From Galerina marginata (Eukaryota > Basidiomycota > Agaricomycetes > Agaricales > Galerinaceae), in the NCBI GenBank assembly GCA_023014335.1, contig JAECYW010000012.1, positions 62,001 to 126,000 on the forward strand: a stretch of 64,000 nt of DNA, in the 5' to 3' direction. Below are positions 36,250-46,775 of the stretch, piece after piece. Positions within the stretch are counted from its first letter, which is position 1. Every line of letters begins with the position of its first letter. Under the pieces are notes generated by a model. That model was not told where the DNA came from and did no database searches. It saw nothing but the letters and a program-made list of their open reading frames with translations. The translations under genes and the position numbers were made by a program.

Positions 36250-39200
36250 TAAAACAAGGACTCGTATATGCCATGCGACAAGCAATGGCCCGCAAAACAA
36301 GTCTGTTTCCTCGTTATTGTGGTCGACCAACCACTATCAAAAGCGAACGTAATAGTTGTTTCAGCTCGAGTTAACGGGACAACATTTTCCGGCAAACCTT
36401 CAAATTGCACTTTTTGAGGAGGTTTGGTTAGCCGCACAAATAAAACATCCAGTACAGGTTTCCCTTTAGGACCATCTATTGATTGCCAGCCAGCTATTGT
36501 ACCCTCTTGACCACGCGTCATGCATAATTCTGTCGCTTCATTGTATCTAATCATAATTGGCATTCCCAGGCATACCTTAACCTTCCCTTGAACCTGATGG
36601 TCGTTAGTTGAGGGGGGGAGGTTCCAAAGTCTCTCCTGAGTAGCTACGCTGATATGTGTCAACGGGAACTTTTTTTGAGTCCTTCGGCCTTTGGAACCCG
36701 ACTTATCTTTTCTTTTTCTCTTTCTCTTGACTGAAATCGGTTCGTCAATGGAATAAAATGTATATAAAGTCTGGCCTGTATCAGCAGCAAATTTGAGGCA
36801 TCCTAACTCGTTAATTTCGTCCTTTTTGTCGTTCCAAGATGTGATAATGGAGACGTGACGATATAGAGGCGCGCTCAAATCAGGTTGTCCGGGTTTGAAA
36901 CCTGCTATTTTTGTCTTAAGAAACGCGATGTCCTCCGCTGTGCAAGATTTATATCTCATATTCTCCAGCGCTGTGCGTAAACGCGTGTCATCTACGGTCT
37001 GTTCGGTCTGCCTCATATTCTGCCTGAGAATCACTACAGTATTTATTTGATGCCACATTGCCTTCCCGATGGCTGCTTTTTGTCCTCGAAGATTTGTGGC
37101 GCTAACGTTTCCAGATCCAATACTTCCACTGTACAGTGATGAATTTTCCCCTCCTGCAACTGGTGGAAGCTGTGCGAAGTCACCAGCAAAAATGATATTT
37201 AATCCTCCGAAGGGAATATCTTCCCTTCCACAGGCGATGGCAAGACGCTCGCATACCCTGTACATGTCATAACAGGATAACATTGAGACCTCGTCAAGAA
37301 AGATGAAGTCGACCCCTTGCAAGCGGTCTTTAATTTGGGATAATAGGGTTGTGCTGACCTCATGATCCTCACCATCTCGCATTCCTAATATATAGTGGTA
37401 TGTCGAGCCACCTAACAAAGCGGCAGCAGTACCAGTCGGAGCCATAACTACCAAACGTTGACTTTCGCCTCGACGCTCAAGCAATTTGGCAATTGCTTCC
37501 AAAACCCGAGTCTTTCCCGTACCACCCATGCCACCTATATACATCTTCAAATTACCTTCGCCTCGATGGCATATATATTCGGATGCAATCCTGTACGCTC
37601 GTTCTTGTTCTTTATTTAGATTAAACTCTAAGCAAACATCACCGATCATGTCTAACTCCCTTTTTCGCGCGACGTCGTCATCCAAATCCATAATTCCCAC
37701 GATGCGTACGATGTTAGGCGTAAAACCGCTCTGCAAGTTATCCACGTTGACCCCACTAAGAGACTGTTTCTTTGCTTTTACTCTGAGAGCTATAACTTCC
37801 TGTCTCTTCGCGGCAACTATTGCCCTCCATTCGGTTCCGGATCTTCTTAAGGCTGGTACTAAATTTTCGTGTTCTGGGCGAATTACAGGCGAATTTTTTG
37901 GAGCCGCTTTCAACCATCCCGACTCAAACAGTGCGACTTTGATGGAAGCACGATCTTCTTTTCTACGACTCCCCGCTTGCCCGTTTCCTACCAAACGTGG
38001 ATCATCGTCTCCAATGGGTTGGTCGACTTCCACAACGTTGTCATAGTGGTTTTCGGTGTCAATCTCATCTCTCCACTCAGCTGGAATCGGCATGCCTTCT
38101 TCGATCTCCGAAGTAGTAGCATGTTGTTTTTCCGACTCCATTTTCCTTCGCATAGCATTAAAATCGTCTCTCGCATCCAAACACTCATACTTTACGCGGA
38201 AATTATTCATTACCTCGGAATGTTTTTCTGAGAATGAATATGTTCGGAAAGTTTCATCCCAGTTATCAGTCTCGTCTTTCAGGTCGGCTGGCCCACGCCA
38301 AGGTTTGAAAAAAATTAGCATAGTCATACAATAATATTCTCTACTTCCTTCAATGTCTCTTGGGACGCTACCTCCGACGAATGTTGGAACTATCATCCCG
38401 TTGTCTTTCACGCATCGCACTACGTGGCTACCGGAGAGAGGATGACCATCAAGGTAGGTGAATCCCGCAGAACTCTGCAACTCGTTATCTACATTTTCCC
38501 CCTGTCTTAGTTCTGGGTCCTCATCGTCCTCTTCAGAAATCGACCTGGTGCTGTTTGCTGATCGACCACCTTCTGACGCTATCTCGTCCATATCTGAGTC
38601 GTCTAAAGGGTCTTCCTCTTCGCTGTCTATATCCACGTCTGTTTCATCTTGCGTCTCAAAATCTACACAACTGCTCATAGTATCCTCCGAATTGGTTTTA
38701 TGTCTCTTTCTCTCCCTTCTAGCCAAACGTACCCAATCATAAAGGCTGTATCCGGAATAAATTCGGGGTCTAAATATATAGTCGTCAACAACACGAGACG
38801 GATACAGCGTCCTATTTGAAGCCAAGATGAGTACCTTATCTTCTTGCGAATCTTCTTCGGACTCTCGTAGTCCTTCGGGATACATTTTATTTTCTATATA
38901 ATTGACGTAACTTCTCCAGTAAAACGGCTTAAATATATGATTAGTATAATGATCGGGATTTCCTAGAAGATACATAGAAGCCATGGGCGCTCCGATCTCC
39001 ATTTTTACGGTAAGTGAATTTACTATCCTGGTTAGTAGCTGACGTGCTGTCTCAGCCCTCTCTGCAGAAGTATTCAGCGTCTCAGAATTTCTCCTATATA
39101 TTCCGCGTATTGTTTCAAATATGACATGAGTCTTTAAGCCGTACTTCGATATGTAGTCAGACACGTAGGCTACAACCGCCTTGACCGCGGTCCCAGAGTG

Positions 39201-42089
39201 AAGGCAAGTGACATCTGAGTTGCACCTTAGTACGTAGCTGACTACACGGGTAAAAGTGTTTATGAATGGCTCTCTTTTTTTTAGATCGATTCTACCTGTT
39301 TCCGTGTCGATTTTTGTTTCTTGGTAAAGAGGCCGCGGAAATCTTGCTTTGCATGTTTTCCATTTGTTATTTAGGCAACCCGTGTAGTCTTTATTCTTCA
39401 TAACTTCCCCGTTCTTTTTTATGCCACTACTGCACGTGTGGACATTAGATTTCAACAATATGTCATCAGTTTCGGTGTTATATACTTCATTCCACCATGT
39501 TTGTAGAGCAGAGCATGCGGTGCAGTCTTTCTTACAGCAGTTCCTGCAAATTCGGGGGGGTTTAGTGGCGAGTGTTTGGGTAGGATCTTTGTAAGAATCG
39601 TCTCCCATTTTAATATCAACTTGTTCTTTGACATAAGTCATATCACCGGTAGCGAAATCCCCTTCGTTGACACTTTCCAAATATTCCTTAATGGCTGTAA
39701 TAAAATCAGAATCCTCTTCCTGTATTCTTTCGCGGATTTCTTGAGGTTTTAATGACCCCATAATCCACAGGAGCATATGCAAATGAAGAGTCAATCTACC
39801 TTGTTGTTCGACGGTACCATAATAGGCAGAAGTTCTTCCATATAAACCACGATCCTTTGAGCCTATTCCCAGTACGTGTTTTATGAACATCTGGACGACG
39901 AAGTGAAAAAATCTAGCGGCTGCAACCGGGTTGCGAGACACGATATTCATTTTTTCGTCTCTCGATAGAGAGTCTATATTGATAGATATATCTGTTGACG
40001 CCCAATAAATACAGAGCGGGTTTTTAACATCGGCGGGAGAGAAAGTTATGAACCAGGATGGCGCACCCCGAAAGGCAATAAGCGACCATATTTCATTGCG
40101 GAGAATTTTTTTACTAGTGGATGTCCCATTGACCCTTCCGGCTACGCATTCAATGTCATTAAGCAGTTTAAAGCAATCCTTTTCGTCGTCTGTAATGGGT
40201 TCAATGTGTGAACCGTTCGTGCTCATTTTTTCAATCAGGCTATCAAGGGCGGCAACATTCAGTCCAAGAATTCGCGGTGCAATATTGTCGAATTTATTTG
40301 AGTCGGCAAGTACAAACGCTGATTTTGTAGTTGACTTTACCTGCTCGTGGTTAAAGGCGATCAAAGGGAAGTGGTTGTCTATTTGAAAACGCTTGTCGAA
40401 GTACATAAGTAGATGCCTCTTGTGCATAGTCTCCCCGATTCCGCTCGCCATTCCTAAGCCCCCTAATCCGTATGGAAATAAACACGGGAACATCTGAGGA
40501 TACAGGTGTGGGTTGTTATAAATTGACTCGGGAGCATCGTTGTGTCCGATCGCCAAAATTTTACCTCCAGAGTTTAAATGTCGTAGGGCCTCTGCACGAA
40601 GTACCTTGGTAGATGAAATATTTGACAAGCTCGTGCCTGTCAATCCATGGACTGTAAAAAGACACTCGCCAGAATCTGTACCATCCTCCACTTCCATGTC
40701 GTCCAAGCTCTGACTTTCAGGATTTTTATTACTCTCAAGGGGAGTGAACAATATAGTGACAGGAGCACCTTCTTCGGGGTATTCTTTCAGAGCCTCCTTA
40801 TCAATGGTAACATCGTGATAGTCGGCATGGTTAAGGATTAGCCACTCCAGGGCTTCGGAAACTGCATTCCGTCTTACCAATAATGGGGTTCGCTTGAGGT
40901 CATCGTGTGTCGGTTTGGCAGGTCCTGTATAAATATATGCGAGGACTTCGTCAAGTTCACTGACTGATGGAGGAAGTTTGTTATATATTTTTTGCATCGG
41001 GTTGCTGAACATAATAGCATTTGCCTTCAATTTTCTGCCCCCACTAGCAACTCGGACTACGCAATAATTATGTCTAACCCGAGAGATAAGTATTCTCTCA
41101 GCAAATCTGAGTTTACTCAACACCGGAGGCACTTCGCCAATCCACAGCCCGTTCGCGAGACTGATTTTAGGTCTTTCACCTTTAACTAAAGATCTATTGC
41201 ACTCTTTGCAAATCCGATGACAATTGGGCGCTAATATAGGTGACTCGATTTCCCGGATTGGATCAGTAATGCATTTCCGCGGAATACGAGTTACTCCTTG
41301 TTGAACCAGTAGACCCAAATTATCCCGTATGCGATCCATGCTGACAAGGTCTTTAATCAAAGTCAGGCGTCCACACACCGCGCATCCCTCTTCGCGTGTC
41401 TTTCTCAGGTTTACATCATTACAAAATTTAGTAATTATGCGATGCTCTTCTTCCCTGCTGATCTTTTCAGGAGGAAATGTGCTAGGTTCCTCGACGTAGT
41501 GAGTCGTTTTTTTGGCCGGTGGCCTTCGCACTTCTTTGGCGCTCTGTTTCTCTACTTTTTTGGCTGGATACAACAGGAAGACGCTGAAAGTATCGTCACA
41601 AATATAACAACTATGACTATGTAGCATATCTTCCACAACCTGGCGTGGCAGACGGGACATTTGACTGGCTTGATTGTGCGGATAACCATGCAATTGAAAC
41701 ATAGCGCCGCACTTGTAAATTGGCGCGTACTCAAGGGTTTGAAGAATGGTCATTTTGAAAACCACATGCTCTTTCGATTGCAGATAATTCCTGACCTCTT
41801 CGGAGGTGACATGTTCATGATAAGTCAGTTTTTGATCAGGATGAATGCAATAGTTGACCTCAGGTAAAATATAAGGTGCTAGCTCTTTGAATTGAGCAGA
41901 GTACGACGCCCTGCCTCCTCCCAAATACTTAACGTCGTTTGGACTCTGTAAAGGAGCACGAACTGATTGATAACCACAACAAGTATCTTGTTTCCAAGAG
42001 CACATTCCCGCATCGTGCTCTGGGGCAACACTCGAGGTTAATAAACATCCACCTCTCCCGAGGGAGGCTATAGTAACACCCAAAGGCAT
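36234..42089 (-). pseudogene. Helitron Rep-helicase, truncated N-terminal part
   Basis: Starts at 42089 and is open for 1951 codons. It has the Helitron Cys-rich N-terminal region (GCAVCGRLT, CKECNRS), the Rep nuclease with LHLHM (about residue 770) and YVSDY (about 975), and the Pif1 helicase with GGMGGTGKTR (about 1520), DEVSMLS (about 1600) and GDFAQLPP. It breaks at TITRKQ, just before helicase motif V. The last 22 codons (TCFAGHC... to the stop at 36234) are not Helitron protein but the reverse complement of the inner element's 3' end. The missing end lies at 10356-11794. Similarity to the inner Rep is clear throughout, but this copy has a balanced base composition. An intact Rep nuclease with a helicase lacking motifs V and VI is unlikely to work. 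Confidence 0.87.
36257..36301 (+). repeat. 3' end of the inner Helitron: subterminal inverted repeat and hairpin
   Basis: AGGACTCGT (36257-36265) is the inverted complement of the 5' ACGAGTCCT. It is followed by a hairpin (36270-36289; arms GCCATGC and GCAATGGC, loop GACAA) and the end CCCGCAAAACAAG. The terminal CAAG differs from the canonical CTRR in its second base. The same arrangement closes the non-autonomous element at 790-832. Confidence 0.75.
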
Positions 42090-42348
42090 AGTAATTTTTT
42101 ACGACTCGACGCCGATTAGCAGTTTAAACAGAATACGGGTTTAGAATGAAAGGAGAACACTCAGAGCAGATACCTTTGGATATGTATATATAGGATTAGC
42201 TTACCCGGAGGGAAACATATCACACGATTTTCGAGTTGAAGTCTAAAGTGCTAAGTAAGAGCCAATGCGCCACGGCTTACCGATCCTTTCTCACACAACT
42301 TCTTTTCCTAAACTGTCGACATATATATGGGGTTATATCCTTTAGCGC

Positions 42349-42355
42349 CTCGTAA
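42349..42355 (-). repeat. Candidate 5' terminus of the outer Helitron
   Basis: TTACGAG on the minus strand, the same seven bases that start both other elements, followed by GCGC and a T/A-rich stretch with GGATATAACCCC. It lies 260 bp upstream of the outer Rep start codon. The hairpin is weaker than in the other copies and the flank is C rather than A. Confidence 0.4.
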
Positions 42356-43075
42356 GTAGATCGACCATTAAATGTTGACCAAGGGCGAAAGTGTTCCCAA
42401 ATTGAATGTTCTAGGCGCATATGAAGCCGTCAAACCATTATCCGCTCACTAGTGCTGTTTTGTGTTTCCAGTTCAAACTGCTACATTAACCGAGAGCACT
42501 TGACCACGAATGCTCCAAGTTAAACTCCTTTTGACGCGTCAGAAGGCGGATTTAAGGACGAAATTTCCCTGATATGTTGGCGTCAGTTGTGCCACTCGTT
42601 ACAAATTTCGCAATCTGATACTCGAGAAAGTCCACACAGCTCACTTCTTTACGGGCGTCCGAATGAATACCTACAAGGGAAAGACAACTCGTGTCCCGCA
42701 ATATTTCTCGCAAGGGTAATACAGACCGTAAAGGACATAATGACAGTTAGAACGAATCCAACAAGTACTAGATTGTCGTTCCCGGGTAAATCATCCCAGA
42801 CTGACAGTTTCAGGCGTGGTAAACTGCATACCATAAGTTATTGGGAAATAGATCTCGTGCATTCAAGTTCGCTTCTGATAACAAGCGACGACAATTTTAC
42901 GTGGTACCCAGAAAGTATGTGGATTTACATCGGTCGATGTAAACGTTTTGCTCGTAATTCTCGTTGTTAGTGCTTAACGCGTTGCGAAAATATAAAAGCG
43001 ACATTCCCTCAGAAGATATGTACATTTAACTTATGACTACGCTGCTTAATACGAGGTGAATTGTTGCATGGATGA
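42356..43075. other. Intergenic, right flank of the outer Helitron
   Basis: About 720 bp with no supported gene. A 127-codon frame (42587-42970) has no recognisable domain. The tail probably includes the 3' UTR of the minus-strand gene at 43076. Confidence 0.5.
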
Positions 43076-44115
43076 TTATATGGATGTCTGTTTGACGTAT
43101 TTAACGAAACCGTTGCTCTTCCTTCCGAAAACTACGCATCGTTTACCGCCCAAAACCCATACGAGAACTCCTCCATCTCCGTACATCAACGGCACGGGCT
43201 GGCCTCCAGTGATCCATTGACGATCAGAAAAGCAAGAAAATAAAACCCCGCTGTCTGTCGAATGCCGTGCCGTATGGGGACAAACGAAATCGAGTTCGCA
43301 GTGGTGATGCTTAAATTCTTCCCAGACGGCTAATTTGGTGTCGTGAGTAAAGCCCCTCTTAGCATACTTCTCTAAACAATTTTCCATGACTGGAAAATTA
43401 TTGCACTCCCGGAGATACAACGGATTGACGAGGTTCTTGAAATTGAGGGTAAGAGCTGGGTAGGCGCAGAAGATCCCCGTGGAAGAAATAAAATTCATGA
43501 CGACCGTGGAATGGAACTTAAGGAGTGGTTCGAGGGCGTTGGTGGTCGCACTAACCACAATGTTCACAGTGTGACTGCCGTGTTGGAGATAAAGGACTCG
43601 CGAAATTGACGAATTGTAGTACACATCGGGACTGTCCTTGGTTTTTTGGTACGATGTGATGTTCATGAACGATACCAAAAATTGATCTGCCATTTGCTTC
43701 GGAACGTAGAAGTCGATGTCGTTGGGTGAAAATCCCACAAGGTTTTCACCTGGGAACAGCGCTCGCAGTGCAGTGGATCCGGATATTATGCTGTCGGTCT
43801 CGTGGAGAAGCGACAAGAGCTGGATCGGATCGAGATCAAACGCGCGTATAATACTGAAAAGCGATGCGGTGATACGATACTTGACGGCGTTGCGAATGCG
43901 AGCGGTCGTCATACCAAATTGCAGTAGCTGACCGATGTGTAGCCACGAACAAATTTCGTAGAGAATATCGTCCATGATAGAATCCAGTTTGGCGGTTGAC
44001 CGTGTTTCGACGATCGAAACATTTGGTTGAATCGGTACGGCGCCGGGATCTGCGAAATATAAATAAATATTCAACCTCGTGGCAAGTAATAGCGCTCACG
44101 CTTAAATATCTGCAT
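43076..44115 (-). CDS. F-box-like and nucleotidyltransferase-like protein
   Basis: Two exons (44100-44115 and 43076-44049) join in phase to 329 residues; a start at 44074 without the intron is the alternative. Residues about 25-65 look like an F-box (LDSIMDDILYEICSWLHIGQLLQFGMTT), which would recruit the SCF ubiquitin ligase. It is followed by SGSTALRALFPGE and NDIDFYVP, the GS...DxD pattern of nucleotidyltransferase folds. The rest is beta-rich with VWEEFKHHHCELDFVCPH. Proteins with this combination are common in Agaricomycetes; whether they transfer nucleotides is unknown, and only one clear DxD pair is visible. It is the first gene to the right of the Helitron nest. Confidence 0.65.
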
Positions 44116-44454
44116 TAATGGGTCGATTCAACAGATACGAAGATTGAAGCTAGCGGGGGCAGAGGATGTAAGTGAGAAAAGATTTATCCATCTTCCTAAC
44201 GAATTCCAGGCGAATTTATACCTGAAAACGGCACTCGCACAAGGACTGACATTATTTAGAAGAGATTAATTTTCCCACCATCACCATGTCAGCGATGGCG
44301 GTGAACGACGTTGATGTGCGAACTGCTCTGCTCATGCGGATTAATAAGAGCGGCAAATAAGTACGTTTCACATATCACGAGCCTTACATTTGCTCGGGAT
44401 AGCTGGGTTGATTAAAAGACAGCCATCCACACTTTCCGCAGCCTATCTTCTCTC

Positions 44455-45009
44455 ATGACTTGCATGAAAACGAGCATAGCAAGGATTAAAACCCGAATAA
44501 TCTTCGACCTCACCAGCGACCAAGAGGAACCAGTTCTTTGTGATTTCATCGAAGTTGTAGGTCCAGATATATTTCCTGTATACTCTTCAACTCAATTGTT
44601 TAAAATCCATAGGACCTAACTCTTGTAGATGACCTTTTAAAGTGTCCAGTATGTACGGATCGAATGAGTAAGCCTTGCACGTAAGCTACCCAAACTATTA
44701 CATCTTCCTGCAGCACTCACCCAAAAAAATAGCATTTCTGAATGCGGGCATTCCTTTTGTCAAGACTGCCTATATCAATGGTTTTCGTCCCAAAGACTCG
44801 CGGCAGTTAATGACGACGACCGCTTACCTCCAAGCTTCTCATGCCCAACGTGCCGGGCGGACGTATTGATAAAACCGAAGCAAGCTTTCATAATCGAGAG
44901 CATAACGGATGCCATCGAAAATCTTCTGTTGCAGCGAGATGGAAACACGCGGACTGGCGTTGAGGATTTACGACAAGGACCCACATGGCAGGATCTTTTT
45001 GCCGAGTAG
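44455..45009 (+). CDS. RING finger protein, probable E3 ubiquitin ligase
   Basis: Three exons (44455-44560, 44629-44680, 44733-45009) join in phase; from the ATG at 44464 the protein has 141 residues, from 44455 three more. A short acidic N terminus (FDLTSDQEEP) leads to a C3HC4-type RING: KCPVCTDRM, SECGHSFCQDCLYQWF and SCPTCRADV. All zinc ligands are visible, split across the last two exons. A helical tail (AFIIESITDAIENLL) follows. RING proteins of this size pass ubiquitin from an E2 to a target. It lies among other regulatory-type genes. Confidence 0.82.
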
Positions 45010-45889
45010 CAGTATTTCCAAACATAGTAATTAACTACGTCACCGATCATTCTTTCGAGTATTCGCCAATCATTGATCGGATATTTTTAGCGTAACTAAA
45101 TGCATATAAAACTGCCAAAAGCGAAAACATCAGCGCTTGAAATTTAGACGATAGTTTCCCGCGGTTAACACGAGTAAATTCTCATAAGCATGCATACTAG
45201 TTGATAGCGAGAACTATTCTTACCGCCGTTTTAACCGCATCATCCTTCATGTGCTGTCAATTCGCACACGTCTCAAATTGTCAAAGGGCTGAGAAACTCA
45301 GGGTTTCAGCATTCCTTATTATGAGTTTGACATATTCTGGCTGTACGGCATATAGATTGTCTTGGAAATGCGCATCGGACCCGCGAAGAAGTACTATCCT
45401 CCCCGAGACATATATTCTCACGCCATACGACGCCACGGACATGGCTCTGGGAGGCCGCCATGAATACCGAGACTCCTGCTCGATAGGCGAACTGGCGAGT
45501 TCTTAGTTTTAGATAGCTCTAGAACGCCACTATTCATACCACTGTTCCTGTACTGATCTGTGAACTGCCGAGTCCAGAATTTGTGTAACTGTTTGAGTGT
45601 GGGTTTATCAGGATTTACCCATATCCTTACTATAAACCCCACAAGCGGTAAAATATCCGACGAACCCGAGATATTTTTCTTTCCCACAACACAGATTGTA
45701 TATCTGAGGGTGACGAATAGACGAGGGCGCTCGATCTGTTGTCGTGTATGAATCATCGCCTGTTGTCAGATCAACATTTCTGAGCCAAACTTTCCCATAT
45801 TTCGGCCAAAACATTATCTAAGGCAAGTCACTTCTTAATAATTTAACCACGTGTTGAGGTAAAACCTTGCCTTGTTATTCATTACACTC
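45010..45889. other. Intergenic, no supported gene
   Basis: About 880 bp between the RING and bZIP genes. A 101-codon frame at 45201-45506 and minus-strand frames have no recognisable features. The last 200 bp are presumably the bZIP promoter. Confidence 0.5.
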
Positions 45890-46657
45890 ATGTCGTCTTT
45901 CACTCTTCTAAATACGAGGGGGCGACGTGTAGACCTCAGTCTTCCACCTAACAAAGGACGAGATTCTCAGCGGGCATACCGGGCAAGAAAAGCTGCTCAT
46001 CTAAAAGTACGTGGAATATTCTCCCGATGGAAGTCAAGTTTAATATGGCCATATTAAAACCAGTATTTGGAAAAAAGAGTAGCGGAACTGGAGGTGGAAA
46101 ACCACCGCCTCCGCATGCTATTGCATCTGCCGCCTTCAAAAGGGTCTCCGATTGGACTACGTCCCTCAGAAAATTACATACAGCGCGACTACATTGAAGA
46201 AAACGCGGAGCATAGAAGCCACAATTACAACGAAGTGTCAACGACAAGTCCTCTAATTATATTAGAAAACTCGTCTATCAATACTGCGGAGCATATGTTG
46301 GCGGATACTTCGCCGGCAACCAAGGCCAGATACTCGAATCACTGTGCGAACGCATCAATCGCAGTCTATCCAGTCCACTGTCCTGTGCCAGTACGGCCTC
46401 CGAACGTACTACGAATTGACACAAACGCAGAACATATGCTATTTCCTCAACACAATGCCGTTCAACCGCATGGCATCGCATCGCCCAGTAGTCCGTTGCT
46501 ATTCGTAGAGAGTGGGGATCGGTTAAGCGTAGACTGGTCCGGGTATTCTGACCTCAGCAGCGAATATTCATCCGCAAAGGAATTCAACACTCCGTTTAAT
46601 TTCTGTACGGATTTTCATACCAACTCGAATCAACTACAGCAGGAATCCACGGTTTAA
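45890..46657 (+). CDS. bZIP transcription factor
   Basis: Two exons (45890-46006 and 46064-46657) join in phase to 236 residues. The basic region NKGRDSQRAYRARKAAHLK has the Asn and Arg spacing of DNA-contacting bZIP helices. The intron falls right at its end, and exon 2 continues into a leucine zipper (YLEKRVAELEVENHRLRMLL). LHLPPSKG after the zipper is typical of basidiomycete bZIP proteins related to Yap/Pap1. The remaining 150 residues are low complexity with Ser and Asn. It probably acts in the nucleus as a dimer. The unspliced frame lacks the zipper, so the intron is required. It ends 118 bp from the 3' end of G2'. Confidence 0.85.
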
Positions 46658-46775
46658 GATTTGATACACATAAATAGACGTTTATTTCAGCTGTACAGTT
46701 GCGAATTTTTCTACTATTAAAATTTCGAATCGGAAAAAATAAGACCACGACTTAATTCAGAAATATATTATGTCA

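Larger units (their letters stand above)
11795..36301 (+). mobile_element. Giant cargo-carrying Helitron-like element, 24.5 kb
   Basis: The 5' end is TTACGAG at 11795 inside a hairpin (11797-11820). The 3' end has AGGACTCGT (36257-36265, the inverted complement of the 5' ACGAGTCCT), then a hairpin (GCCATGC 36270-36276, GCAATGGC 36282-36289), then CAAAACAAG ending at 36301. The flanking bases are A on the left and T on the right, the Helitron A^T target. Removing this interval leaves exactly nine bases, ATC TTA TTT, between Q and L of the outer helicase, the number the homologous gene has there. Inside are a complete Rep-helicase-protease gene and seven other genes whose exons can be joined in phase. 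A 3' end paired with the 5' end was not found anywhere between, but I searched by eye only. Confidence 0.7.
10176..42355 (-). mobile_element. Outer autonomous Helitron-like element, split by the inner one
   Basis: A minus-strand element whose Rep-helicase gene occupies 42089 down to 36302 and resumes at 11794 down to 10356. The 24.5 kb in between is a second element in opposite orientation. The 3' end is marked by a hairpin (GCATGGC 10201-10207 with GCCATTGC 10190-10197) preceded on the minus strand by GGTCGAGTACC, a diverged form of the GGACTCGTATA seen in the inner element. A candidate 5' end is TTACGAG on the minus strand at 42349-42355, 260 bp upstream of the Rep start. Without the insertion the element would be about 7.7 kb. 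The exact termini are inferred and the 5' end is the weaker one. Confidence 0.65.

Noticed and set aside
36234..36302. Native C terminus of the outer Rep protein (22 codons)
   Set aside because: The bases are the reverse complement of the inner element's 3' end and match the end at 790-832, so the tail is acquired.
42587..42970. 127-codon plus-strand frame
   Set aside because: No domain, no splice pattern and no matching relative in the window.
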